From: Bacteroidota bacterium
GTDB lineage: Bacteria; Bacteroidota; Ignavibacteria; SZUA-365
Assembly (NCBI GenBank): GCA_014860565.1
Contig: JACZJN010000165.1
Span: 1-64,000 of the forward strand
DNA: 64,000 bases
Direction of reading: 5' to 3'
Program-made: the position numbers and the translations under genes
In this document: positions 27,854 through 36,236 of the stretch, piece by piece
Layout of the letters: the number at the start of each line of letters is the position of its first letter
Position numbering within the stretch: the first letter of the stretch is position 1
The notes under the pieces: model-generated
The model's database searches: none
What the model saw: only the letters and a program-made list of their open reading frames with translations
Told to the model about the DNA's origin: nothing

Positions 27854-27915
27854 ACGCATCTTACTTGAGATGTGTTCTATGAACATGAAGCGATACACAG
27901 TTTTCAAGGAATCCC

Positions 27916-28242
27916 ATGCCAACCTATGATTATGCCTGCAAGGAATGTGGGCACCGTTTCGAAGCATTTCAATCGATGAGCGAACCTGTTCTCACGCATT
28001 GTCCAAAATGTGAGGCCGAGGCGTTGCAGCGTCTGATCGGTGCCGGCGCGGGACTGGTGTTCAAAGGCTCCGGGTTCTATCTCACCGATTACAAAAAAAC
28101 CGGATCCACACCCGCGAACGGTAGTGCATCAGGTAAGAGCAGCAACGGCAGTTCATCGTCTGCCAGCGAAGCTCCCTCCGCTGCTCCTTCGAAGGAGTCT
28201 GGCACCCCGAGCTCTTCCCGTACCGAAAAGTCCTCATCCTGA
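27916..28242 (+). CDS. FmdB-family zinc-ribbon protein
   Basis: A 108-residue protein. The first ~65 residues are the FmdB/regulatory zinc ribbon: 'MPTYDYACKECGHRFEAFQSMSEP', C-P-K-C near residue 35, 'LQRLIGAG' and the conserved 'FKGSGFYLTDYK'. The remaining ~45 residues are a Ser/Ala/Pro/Lys-rich disordered tail. The family is named after a putative formamidase regulator, but its role is unknown in most bacteria. It follows coaD by 62 nt and is closed by a terminator. Confidence 0.88.
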   Translation: MPTYDYACKECGHRFEAFQSMSEPVLTHCPKCEAEALQRLIGAGAGLVFKGSGFYLTDYKKTGSTPANGSASGKSSNGSSSSASEAPSAAPSKESGTPSSSRTEKSSS

Positions 28243-28266
28243 TCTATCGGGACATCCTATTGCGGG

Positions 28267-28292
28267 AAAGGCAGCCTCAGGGCTGCCTTTCT
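28267..28292 (+). terminator. Rho-independent terminator between convergent genes
   Basis: AAAGGCAGCC at 28267-28276 pairs with GGCTGCCTTT at 28281-28290 around a 4-nt loop. The A and T ends make it usable from either side. It ends the rsmD-coaD-fmdB run and faces the minus-strand heptosyltransferase gene. Confidence 0.82.
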
Positions 28293-28312
28293 CCATTTAT
28301 ACCGGCTTTCAT

Positions 28313-29395
28313 TCACCCGTTTAAAAGTTCTTCCGCCGCCTCTATAACGAACCGCGCTTCGAGGCCCTTCATGCACGCGAAAGTATGAATCGGACATTCA
28401 TTTCCCCCGTGAATGGCGCAGGGGCGACAGTCGAGATCCTCCCGCTGCACAATGCGATGAGGAACGCCAAACGGCGTGAATCCATAGGCCGGTACCGTCG
28501 CGCCGTAGATTTCCACCACCGGCGTACCCATTGCCGAGGCGAGATGCACAGGCGCACTGTCATTGCTGATCAGAACCCCCGCTCCCTCGATGAGTGCAGC
28601 GGACGCAAGAAAACCGAGATCTCCGGCGGTGTTCACGATGCGCCCGCGCGCGCCCTCCGAAACGCCTTCCCTGCTTCCATCTGGCGCCGCCTCCGCGGTA
28701 CTGCCGTGAAGGATGTCTATGCCGGCGCGTTGGGCTATGACCTCGCACAAATCCCGGTCCTCGCTCCCACCGAGAAGAAAGACGGTGCGCGTAGCAGCGA
28801 AATACCGCAGCACTTCGACAAAACCCTCTTCGATCCAACGCTTGGTCGCCCACACCGAACCGGGTGCGATGCAGACGTAGGCGCCCCCGGAGACGTGCTG
28901 CTGCAGCGCTTCGCTCGCGGAGCGGTCCTGCGTCGACGGGAACAGCCTCGGACGGTAGCGCCCGGATTCCGGCTGTTTCCCATGATGCAGTAGAGACCGC
29001 ACACGATCTACTTCATGCCACCCCTGTTCATACCGCACGGTCTCGGTGAACAGCCAGGGAGCAGCCGAGCGATCAAACGCGATGCGGCGTGGCGCCTGTG
29101 TGGCGCGTGCCAGCAATGCGCTGCGCATCGACCGATGCGGACTGAGGCAGAGGCTGTAGCGTTGCTTCCTCAGAATTCGCATGAGTGTCGGCAGCGACGG
29201 ATTTCCGTTTTTCTTGTCGTAGACGATGCAGCGCCGGAGCTGCGGATGGTTTTCGAGCAGCGGCGCGGTGGAGGGAATACAGAGCATGTCAATGGCTGCG
29301 CCCGGAAACATGGCCGCGGCTTCTTCGATCAGGGGCGTCGTCAGGATGAGATCCCCGGCGAACGCTGTTTGAATGATGAGGATGGCGTCTGTCAT
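28313..29395 (-). CDS. GT9 family LPS heptosyltransferase
   Basis: A 360-residue ADP-heptose:LPS heptosyltransferase-like protein. The N-terminus 'ILIIQTAFAGDLILTTPL' has the Asp expected in GT9 enzymes. 'IAPGSVWATKRW' near residue 170 and 'LISNDSAPVHLASAMGTPVVEIYGAT' near 277 are the donor-binding blocks, and 'CRPC..HGGNECP' is the Cys-containing C-terminal block. It adds L-glycero-D-manno-heptose to the LPS inner core at the cytoplasmic membrane. It overlaps the LpxL-like gene upstream by 4 nt, linking lipid A acylation to core assembly. WaaF- and WaaC-type cannot be told apart with certainty; the Cys block favours WaaF-like. Confidence 0.9.
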   Translation of the reverse strand: MTDAILIIQTAFAGDLILTTPLIEEAAAMFPGAAIDMLCIPSTAPLLENHPQLRRCIVYDKKNGNPSLPTLMRILRKQRYSLCLSPHRSMRSALLARATQAPRRIAFDRSAAPWLFTETVRYEQGWHEVDRVRSLLHHGKQPESGRYRPRLFPSTQDRSASEALQQHVSGGAYVCIAPGSVWATKRWIEEGFVEVLRYFAATRTVFLLGGSEDRDLCEVIAQRAGIDILHGSTAEAAPDGSREGVSEGARGRIVNTAGDLGFLASAALIEGAGVLISNDSAPVHLASAMGTPVVEIYGATVPAYGFTPFGVPHRIVQREDLDCRPCAIHGGNECPIHTFACMKGLEARFVIEAAEELLNG

Positions 29396-30303
29396 GCTGC
29401 TGGATCTTCGACGATGATATTATCCTTCCCGGGAGTGTGCTTCCATCTTTTATGCTGCCACAACCAGAACGAGGGGTGTTCGGTCACCATGCGTTCCAGA
29501 GCGCGCACGTGCCGGCGCGTGAGCTCGCGCACGTTGGCGTCCGTGAATCCCTGCAGATCCTGCGTGGGAATTTCCTCGACGATCACATCATAATTGCCGT
29601 CCTCACGCCGGAGGGAATACCCGATGATGATCGGCGCTCCGATGCGCAGGGCGAATGTGGCCGGACCTTCGTATGTCGCGGCAGGTCTGCCGAACAGACG
29701 CACGTACACTGATCCGCTGGGACCGCTCTGATCGGCCAGCATCGCCACCGCCCCGCGATTCCGCAGCGTGGTTATCACCTCGCGTATCGAAACACCCATC
29801 GGTATGGTGCGATTACCGAATTGCCTGCGCCATCCTTCCACAAGATCATCGACTGCAGTGTTGTGAATGGGATGGACGATGACGGTAAACGGGATTCCCA
29901 TCATGCGCGCGACACCGATGGAGAGCCACTCCCAGTTCCCGAAATGTCCCGACATGAACACAACGCCGGTTCCCCTGCGTGCAGCCTGCTCGATGACTTC
30001 CGGATTCCGCATGTGAATCACGCGCGCGATCGATTCATCGTCGAGACGTGGAGTCCACATCAATTCGAAAATGGTCGTGACAAGGTTGGTGTACGCATCC
30101 CGGGCAATACGCCGGATGTCCGTATCAGCGCGGTCGGGAAACGCCACCCGCAGCTGCATCAGCGTCAGGGATTTGCGGATAGGCACGCAATACCATGCAA
30201 AGCCGGCGCCGATACGCGCCATCCGCCTCACCACCCCGAGGGGAAGCAGTTGGAGCAGGCGCGCGATACCGGCAAAAAGCGCGTATTCGAGAAACGATTT
30301 CAC
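29392..30303 (-). CDS. Lipid A biosynthesis acyltransferase (LpxL/HtrB family)
   Basis: A 303-residue member of the LpxL/LpxM acyltransferase family. It has an N-terminal hydrophobic segment, the catalytic H-x4-E motif in 'SGHFGNWEWL' near residue 118, 'MLADQSGPSGSVYVRLFGRPA' near 188 and 'GPATFALRIGAPIIIGYSLR' near 213. It transfers a secondary acyl chain to the lipid A precursor at the inner membrane. It is followed by the overlapping heptosyltransferase gene and preceded, 19 nt away, by a GWxTD protein gene on the same strand. Confidence 0.92.
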   Translation of the reverse strand: MKSFLEYALFAGIARLLQLLPLGVVRRMARIGAGFAWYCVPIRKSLTLMQLRVAFPDRADTDIRRIARDAYTNLVTTIFELMWTPRLDDESIARVIHMRNPEVIEQAARRGTGVVFMSGHFGNWEWLSIGVARMMGIPFTVIVHPIHNTAVDDLVEGWRRQFGNRTIPMGVSIREVITTLRNRGAVAMLADQSGPSGSVYVRLFGRPAATYEGPATFALRIGAPIIIGYSLRREDGNYDVIVEEIPTQDLQGFTDANVRELTRRHVRALERMVTEHPSFWLWQHKRWKHTPGKDNIIVEDPAA

Positions 30304-30321
30304 AGGACGATGCTGCGCGGC

Positions 30322-31686
30322 TCAACGGGTCGAAGCCGAGCGTTCCCAGTCAGGATTGTTGATCTCGTTGCGTTTGGTGGAATGGACCAGTTCGAAATTG
30401 TTGAACCCGGAGCGGTCGACAAAGATGAAGTCCACGCCTCCCTCGATGTAATCGTATCGCCAGATTTCGTGCGGCTTCATGTCGCTCTCACTATACTTCC
30501 GCTCGATGTAATCGGGCGATCCGTAGAGGATGTAGACTCTGCCGCGATCGGAACGCCACCCGGTCCGATATGCCGTCCGGAATTGCTCGTTGCAGAGCGC
30601 CACGCGCTGTTTGTATTCGGCATAGTACTCGTTGAATGGGGTGCTCTGGTCCTGGTCACGATCGCGCCAGAATTTGGTCAGGAATTTTCTCTTTGATTCG
30701 GAACCCGAGAGCGAACCCCAGATATCCTTCTCGCCTTTTGTGGCAATGTATCGCGCCATGTCGAAGTTTTCGTTGAGCTCGTCTTCTCCCATCGAGGTAA
30801 ATTCGCTGGCGATCATGTCCGCGATCTGTGCAGCCTCGAGACTGTCGAAGGGAACATCTGGATTGAAAACATAGAATGCCTTGCTCTGCGAGAGTTTGAA
30901 TTTCGTCGAGTCGCCATAGGAAAGGATCAGCGTGTACACGCCCGAGGGAAGTGCCCCGAGATTGAGTGTACCCACCTCCACCCGGGAGGCGTATTTGCCG
31001 TTCCGCTTTTGCGTCTTGCTCGTCATCGTGCGTCCGTAGGAACTTACCACTTCGCTTTTGACAAGAAAGTCGTCGGCGTCCACGTTATAGAGCTCGGCGT
31101 AGTACATCAGATTCGGCATCGGTTTGCCATAGAGCAGCGGAGGATTCGGGATGATCTCAAGAGTATTCTTGAAGAAAATATTCGCGGGGTCTTCATCTAT
31201 TTTCCTGATCGATGATGCGAGTTCGATATCGCTGTAGCGCAGCGCGCTCGTGCTGAAATCCCTCACTTCGAATGGAATCTCCAGGCTGTCAGCCACGTCG
31301 GCACGCGCTTCATCACGGCTGATGACGGCAAAACGATATTTCCCGGGCTCGAGCAGGTAATTCACCCTCCCGATAAGCGCCTTGTCGGCGAGGTTGGCCG
31401 TATCCGCCAGCGTCACGGGAACGCGCCAGTTCTTTATCACAGGGTCCTGCTTTTCATCATCCCGGCGGATGATCGTATGCACGACAATGGCGCCCGTGTA
31501 TGTGCCGTTATCCCTGGTGTATGTCAGGCCTGTCCGCGAGAACGAGTAATACAGCTCGACGTAGCTCATATCCTTGTCGTATTGGAATGCCGCCAGATCG
31601 ATATTCGTGCGGAAGGCGGAATGCTGTTGAGCCGAGACGGAGAGCGTTGCGAACAGGAATACCGTGATTATTTGACGAGCGCTCAT
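30322..31686 (-). CDS. GWxTD domain-containing exported protein
   Basis: A 454-residue protein with a signal peptide ending S-V-S-A-Q. The middle part is beta-rich. The C-terminal ~120 residues form the GWxTD domain: 'IWGSLSGSESKRKFLTKFWRDRD', 'Y.ERV..CNEQFR'-like helix, and 'GWRSDRGRVYILYGSPDYIE', where the family's Thr is Ser here. It ends with 'EIWRYDY.....FIFVDRSGFNNFELVHST'. GWxTD proteins are typical of FCB bacteria and their function is unknown. It is transcribed toward the lipid A/core genes, so an envelope role is likely. Confidence 0.88.
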   Translation of the reverse strand: MSARQIITVFLFATLSVSAQQHSAFRTNIDLAAFQYDKDMSYVELYYSFSRTGLTYTRDNGTYTGAIVVHTIIRRDDEKQDPVIKNWRVPVTLADTANLADKALIGRVNYLLEPGKYRFAVISRDEARADVADSLEIPFEVRDFSTSALRYSDIELASSIRKIDEDPANIFFKNTLEIIPNPPLLYGKPMPNLMYYAELYNVDADDFLVKSEVVSSYGRTMTSKTQKRNGKYASRVEVGTLNLGALPSGVYTLILSYGDSTKFKLSQSKAFYVFNPDVPFDSLEAAQIADMIASEFTSMGEDELNENFDMARYIATKGEKDIWGSLSGSESKRKFLTKFWRDRDQDQSTPFNEYYAEYKQRVALCNEQFRTAYRTGWRSDRGRVYILYGSPDYIERKYSESDMKPHEIWRYDYIEGGVDFIFVDRSGFNNFELVHSTKRNEINNPDWERSASTR

Positions 31687-31739
31687 GATGATGTCCTGAA
31701 ATGAAGGTGCAGCAGATTTCGAGGCGTATACGCTTTCCT

Positions 31740-31767
31740 AAAGTAGCAAACCACCTGTATTATGCAA
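31740..31767 (-). promoter_or_regulatory. Candidate promoter of the GWxTD gene
   Basis: Read on the minus strand, TTGCAT (31767-31762) is followed after 16 bp by TACTTT (31745-31740), about 55 bp before the ATG at 31686. It resembles the other TTG / TAnnTTT pairs in this window. Confidence 0.35.
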
Positions 31768-31787
31768 CCCGATTTGCTCCCCCCGGT

Positions 31788-31830
31788 GCGCGGGAGCCTT
31801 CGGCGCGGGAGCCTTCGGCGCGGGAGCAGG
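31788..31830. repeat. Tandem 15-bp GC-rich repeat
   Basis: The unit GCGCGGGAGCCTTCG occurs twice perfectly (31788-31802, 31803-31817), followed by a partial third copy that diverges after GCGCGGGAGC. The 206-bp gap holding it also contains the GWxTD promoter candidate and a strong hairpin. The unit contains a GCC-TTC-GGC mini-hairpin. Confidence 0.75.
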
Positions 31831-31843
31831 ACCTGGTACAACG

Positions 31844-31872
31844 GGAAGGGCTCGCCGACGGCGAGCCCTTCC
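31844..31872. terminator. Strong hairpin, probable terminator of the PorV-like gene
   Basis: GGAAGGGCTCGCC at 31844-31856 pairs perfectly with GGCGAGCCCTTCC at 31860-31872 around a 3-nt loop. It lies 21 bp past the stop of the minus-strand PorV-like gene. There is no clear T run on the minus strand, so it may work as a 3'-end stabiliser rather than a classical terminator. Confidence 0.65.
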
Positions 31873-31892
31873 AGATTGTTCGATGACCCGGA

Positions 31893-32942
31893 TCAGAATC
31901 CGAGATTGACCGTAATCACGTGATTGCCGTCAAAGGTCACCATGTCGCGATAGGCATAGTCCACACCGATGTTCATGTCACCCGCGTCGAAATTGACACC
32001 GGCACCGAACGCCGCACCGTACTGATAGGCTGTCTCGCCAAAGGCATCGTCGAATCCTGTACCTGCAACGTTGTAGGAACCGCGCAGGAAGAAGAAATTC
32101 TTGAAGCCATACTCGACGCCCAGACGATACTGGTCGGAGAGGAAGTTATTATTCTCGAACGCACCGGAGAAGGTGAGCGCGTGCAGGTCGGCGAAGGACT
32201 GTGCGTAGGAGGCAGACAGTTCCAGCGAGGTCGGCATGCTGAAACCAGCGGCTTCGACGCGCAGAAGCTGCGGATCGCGCTTGCTGTCGAGTTCGTCCAC
32301 CCGACGGGTGAGTCCCGACCCGGTGTACTGCATGTTGCCGCCGAGGTGACGCAACGTCACGCCGATGGAGAGACCGCGGAGGCCCGCAAGGCCCTGGTAC
32401 TGCACACCGATGTCGAACACCGCCGAGGAGGCCGATACGCGATACTGATCTTCGCTGACGAGATACGCGGTCACACCGGCGCGGATGCGATCGGTGAGTG
32501 CGCGGGAATAGGTCAGGCCGAGAGCGACGAAGGTCGGAGACCAGGTCGCGCCGGTGCCGTCGGGATTCCGTTCGTCGGTCAGATCGATATCGCCGAACGA
32601 GAGGGATTTCAGGGAGAAGGCGAGGTAGCCGAATCCGGAGAACTGTGCTCCGACCGCGGCATAATCGACGCCCATATCACCGAAGCTCTGCATATGGGAA
32701 AACATGGCTTCGGCTGATTGCCTGCTTGCCGAAAGGCCCGCAGGATTGTAATAGATGGCATTGAGCCCGGAGATGCCGGCACTGTTGGAGCTGCCGAGCG
32801 CGATACCGCGCGCCCCCACGGGGATCAGCAACTGGGATGCCCCCGCGGTTCCGGTACGGTCGCCACCTCCGGCTGTCGCCGTGGCGCTGAGCAATGCGAG
32901 CGCCATTACAACTGCCAGGAAAGATGAAAGCGTAGTACGCAT
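31893..32942 (-). CDS. PorV/PorQ-family outer-membrane beta-barrel protein (UPF0164-like)
   Basis: A 349-residue exported protein. The ATG at 32942 has an AGGAGATAC Shine-Dalgarno sequence and a signal peptide ending A-T-A-G. 'GASQLLIPVGARGIALGSS' and 'G..A.YYNPAGLS' near residues 35-70 are the PorV/UPF0164 signature. The rest alternates in the manner of a FadL-like barrel and closes with an aromatic residue ('HVITVNLGF'), the outer-membrane insertion signal. PorV-like proteins shuttle T9SS cargo or serve as its outer-membrane partner. It follows the large sorting-domain protein by 74 nt on the same strand, which supports a dedicated pair. Confidence 0.88.
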   Translation of the reverse strand: MRTTLSSFLAVVMALALLSATATAGGGDRTGTAGASQLLIPVGARGIALGSSNSAGISGLNAIYYNPAGLSASRQSAEAMFSHMQSFGDMGVDYAAVGAQFSGFGYLAFSLKSLSFGDIDLTDERNPDGTGATWSPTFVALGLTYSRALTDRIRAGVTAYLVSEDQYRVSASSAVFDIGVQYQGLAGLRGLSIGVTLRHLGGNMQYTGSGLTRRVDELDSKRDPQLLRVEAAGFSMPTSLELSASYAQSFADLHALTFSGAFENNNFLSDQYRLGVEYGFKNFFFLRGSYNVAGTGFDDAFGETAYQYGAAFGAGVNFDAGDMNIGVDYAYRDMVTFDGNHVITVNLGF

Positions 32943-33016
32943 GATGTATCTCCTTTGATGTATCTGATTCACAACTTTTCGTAATTCATATGCGTCGTGT
33001 CTTGCGACAGACCTGG

Positions 33017-36000
33017 TTAGATGCGATCGAGATATTGTGCTTCGCTGACAACGCCAAGCTTGAGCACTTTCTCGACGCCCAGATCAGGCATCTCGATATG
33101 AATAATGTACATGCCGCTGGCAACGGGGAGGCCGTTGTCGTTCTGGAGATTCCAGGTGGCAAGCTGTGAACCGTCATTCTTCTCAAAGGAACGCACCAGC
33201 GTGCCGTCCACGGTAAAGACGCGGAACTTGGCGTACGGGGGCAGATGATTGAAGGTCACAAAGCGCTGATACTTGTTCAGCTCCTGCTCGTTGGAACCCA
33301 GATACGGATTCGGGAAGACCTGGACATTGTTGATGTCCTCCTTCGCCGCGTCCACGCTGTAGCTGGCTTTCGGGGTTGTGAATGTGAATACATCCGTTGC
33401 ATCGAACGCGACGTTCGGAGTCCAGCGCCAGATGTCGCCGTCCTTCCACGGGAAGTCGCTGCCATCCGCCGTTGCGTTCTGGATCATCCATGCCGCATAC
33501 AGGATGGGCATTTCACCAGCGCCATCGATGAATAGGAAGTCGCCGGTGTAATTGGGATTCGGGGTGTCGCTATACGGTTCGTCGATAAGGAAGAGGTACT
33601 CGCGATCGCCGGCGGATGCCGTCGGCGTCCACTGGTTGTTCTGCGCGGACGAGCCGTTCTGCTCGACGATGGCAAAACAAATCTGCCTGGGATTTGCTTT
33701 GTCCGTCACATCCCAGATGGTCATCGGCGAATCATAATAGCCTGCGTAACCATAGTTCGGTGTGCCACCACGGAGATAGACATAGCCCTTCGATGCCGTG
33801 TTGCGATCAAAACGCACTTCGACAACCTTTTTGACATCATACGGCATGATCGAACTGCCGAAGAAATCCCAACCGGTTATTTCGTAGCCTGCATAGGCTT
33901 CGTACACCGGCGGACCGCCGATCCAGTCGACCGAAAGGATCTCATGCCCGGTCTCATAGTGACCGGAGCCGAGCAGACCGATCTGGAAGCCGTCGAGAGT
34001 GTAGTAACCCGTCTCCAGGCCGCCGTAATCGGAGGCATTGGTAATGAGGCGCTGATTCTTCGACGTGTTCGTCAGATTCCATCCGTAATTATCGAATTCG
34101 AGAATGTCGCCATAGAAATCCACTTCGACCTTGCCGAGTGACTCGAAGGTCACAGCGTAGCTGTCACCGGTGAGTTTGGCCTGGTCGATGACCTTCACCA
34201 GCACGGAACCGGTGGAGAGACCCTGCGTGTGGAGGACCTGCAGGTTCTCGCCGTAATCGGCGCCGGCACGGTACCCGGGATCCATGGTCTTCGGACGCAC
34301 CTCGATGACCGTGGGGGTCGATTCGAGCTGACGCGGCGTCGCTTCCGGATCCGCATTGTAGGAATATGCCGTCACGGCAAAGTAATACGGCTGGTTATTG
34401 ACAAGTGGACGGTCGACGATGGCGTCGTTGACCACCTCGAGCATGCGCTCAATGCCGGAATCCGTACCGAACTGCACAGGCAGAACGACCACGGCGCCGG
34501 TTTTATCATCGATCACTTCATCGAAAATCGTCGCGATGTTGTTGATGACATCGAAGGTCGCAATACGCTTCGCTTCGTTGATCGTCGCGCTGCTGGAGGG
34601 GAACTGATACACATTGTACCCCTCGAAGGCATACCCGCGATCGTCAAAGTTTTCGGTCGCATTGACACCATCCGGATTTCCCCAGCTGAGCAACACCGTG
34701 TTGGGCTGCAGCGACGTCTCCACGCGCGGCGCGGGAGGAGCCTTGGGAAGATCGAAGTTGTTGTCGAATGCAAGCTGCGCGAAACGATCGTAGTAGCGAA
34801 GAACCTGCAGCGAGGAAATACGATCGGAACCGCGTCCGATGATGCGGGCCACAACGACTTCCTGCGTGTTGATCTTCCCGGCTGCCATGTCGGTGCTCTT
34901 GTTCAGAGTGAACGGGCCGGTGGTCATCATCATGCGGCGATCGTCGGGAGCATTCACAATACCGTCGATCCAGCCTTCTTTCGTGACCGGGTCGCCGGCA
35001 AGTGTAATCTTCACTTCGAGTCCCGTCGTGGGATCGATGAACGGGGAGCCGTCATACAGTTTGGAGGTCAGGTAATTGTACATCTGCACCGACCCTTCCG
35101 CGGTCCCCTGATCGGGATCCTGATAGATAGGATCGGAATTGATATAGAATGCGAAGGAAGACACGGGAAGATTCTTCCATCCTGCGAGTTTCTCGAAATT
35201 GTAGATCGCCTCGTCACCGGCATCACCCGGGACGATCGGTCCCTGGAAGAAATCATACCCGACCGCGGGGGGAATGCCATAGACATCGTCCTTCGCCAGA
35301 CCGTTGTAGCAGTATCCGAGTGAAAGGGTGGTGTCGATACCGACGAGATCATCGGCAGCGTCGCCAAGGTCGGGATCAGACCACTGCGCGAAGTACGCAT
35401 TTTCCAGGTCATCCGTGCCCTTGTTAATCACCGTGTATTTCGTGAACACCATGTTGCCCAGAGGACCGGTCTGATTGTAGCCCCAGACCAGCGTCTGCAC
35501 TTCCACGCCGATGGGCGCGGTGCCGTACAGGTTGCTGGTGCGGGAGCCGTCCATGTCGTTGGACACGAACCACAGCACCTCATCGCCGATGAACCAGGGG
35601 CAGTCGGCATTGGGATCGCCGTTCAGCCATTCCTGGAAGCGCGGGTTGTAGCTTCCGTTGTTGTCGTTGTCCTTGTACGGCGCGCCCAATTGAACGGGCC
35701 AGTCATTGAAGTCAGATTCCAGCCGCGCTTTTTCAGCCGCCGAAAGCAGACTGAATCCGTTCGCGTCGACCTTCCGCACCTTGTAGATGTGATGCATAGG
35801 ATCGTTCGGATCCGCGGGTGTTCCATCACCCTTGATGTTTCCCGCCTGCAGGCCTTGCCGGTATGCGGAGCCGCCGATGCGGATTTCACCCTGCACCGTG
35901 CCGCCCCAGATGAGACCATCCTGGAAGATGGCATACTTGGCGGAGCCCTGCGGCCACTCGAGACCCGAACCGTCACTGCCCGGATTATGGGACGTGGAAC

Positions 36001-36175
36001 CGTTGTTGGAGATCCACATCAGGATATTGTTTATCGATATAAAATCGTACGCATCATTATCTGCAGTTTTCTGCAGCTTGTTTTTGTCCTTGCCGCCTTC
36101 ATGTTCTCCGGCCTGTAGATTGACCGCGAAACAGAGCAGGGCGAGCAACAGGAACAACCTTCCAATGATTTTCAT
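33017..36175 (-). CDS. Large secreted protein with T9SS-like C-terminal domain
   Basis: A 1052-residue protein. The ATG at 36175 has an AAGGAGAC Shine-Dalgarno sequence and a signal peptide ending N-L-Q-A-G near residue 23. The mature part is beta-rich and aromatic. It includes 'FVSNDMDGSRT' and 'MVFTKYTVINKG' regions and fibronectin-III-like strands ('RVETSLQPNTVLLSWGNPDG' near residue 500, then 'FEGYNVYQ'). The C-terminal ~90 residues resemble a FlgD/T9SS module: 'VQVFPNPYLGSNE', 'FRVFTVDGTLVRSFEK', and 'NDNGLPVASGMYIIHIE'. After it comes an unusual short tail ending Y-L-D-R-I. It lies between a TonB-dependent receptor and a PorV-like gene. Probably a surface protein; partner or ligand unknown. 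Confidence 0.8.
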   Translation of the reverse strand: MKIIGRLFLLLALLCFAVNLQAGEHEGGKDKNKLQKTADNDAYDFISINNILMWISNNGSTSHNPGSDGSGLEWPQGSAKYAIFQDGLIWGGTVQGEIRIGGSAYRQGLQAGNIKGDGTPADPNDPMHHIYKVRKVDANGFSLLSAAEKARLESDFNDWPVQLGAPYKDNDNNGSYNPRFQEWLNGDPNADCPWFIGDEVLWFVSNDMDGSRTSNLYGTAPIGVEVQTLVWGYNQTGPLGNMVFTKYTVINKGTDDLENAYFAQWSDPDLGDAADDLVGIDTTLSLGYCYNGLAKDDVYGIPPAVGYDFFQGPIVPGDAGDEAIYNFEKLAGWKNLPVSSFAFYINSDPIYQDPDQGTAEGSVQMYNYLTSKLYDGSPFIDPTTGLEVKITLAGDPVTKEGWIDGIVNAPDDRRMMMTTGPFTLNKSTDMAAGKINTQEVVVARIIGRGSDRISSLQVLRYYDRFAQLAFDNNFDLPKAPPAPRVETSLQPNTVLLSWGNPDGVNATENFDDRGYAFEGYNVYQFPSSSATINEAKRIATFDVINNIATIFDEVIDDKTGAVVVLPVQFGTDSGIERMLEVVNDAIVDRPLVNNQPYYFAVTAYSYNADPEATPRQLESTPTVIEVRPKTMDPGYRAGADYGENLQVLHTQGLSTGSVLVKVIDQAKLTGDSYAVTFESLGKVEVDFYGDILEFDNYGWNLTNTSKNQRLITNASDYGGLETGYYTLDGFQIGLLGSGHYETGHEILSVDWIGGPPVYEAYAGYEITGWDFFGSSIMPYDVKKVVEVRFDRNTASKGYVYLRGGTPNYGYAGYYDSPMTIWDVTDKANPRQICFAIVEQNGSSAQNNQWTPTASAGDREYLFLIDEPYSDTPNPNYTGDFLFIDGAGEMPILYAAWMIQNATADGSDFPWKDGDIWRWTPNVAFDATDVFTFTTPKASYSVDAAKEDINNVQVFPNPYLGSNEQELNKYQRFVTFNHLPPYAKFRVFTVDGTLVRSFEKNDGSQLATWNLQNDNGLPVASGMYIIHIEMPDLGVEKVLKLGVVSEAQYLDRI

Positions 36176-36236
36176 GCCCAGTCTCCTTGTATTGCTTCTA
36201 CGTTTGTTCGTTTCATGACTGCTACCTGAACGGGAC

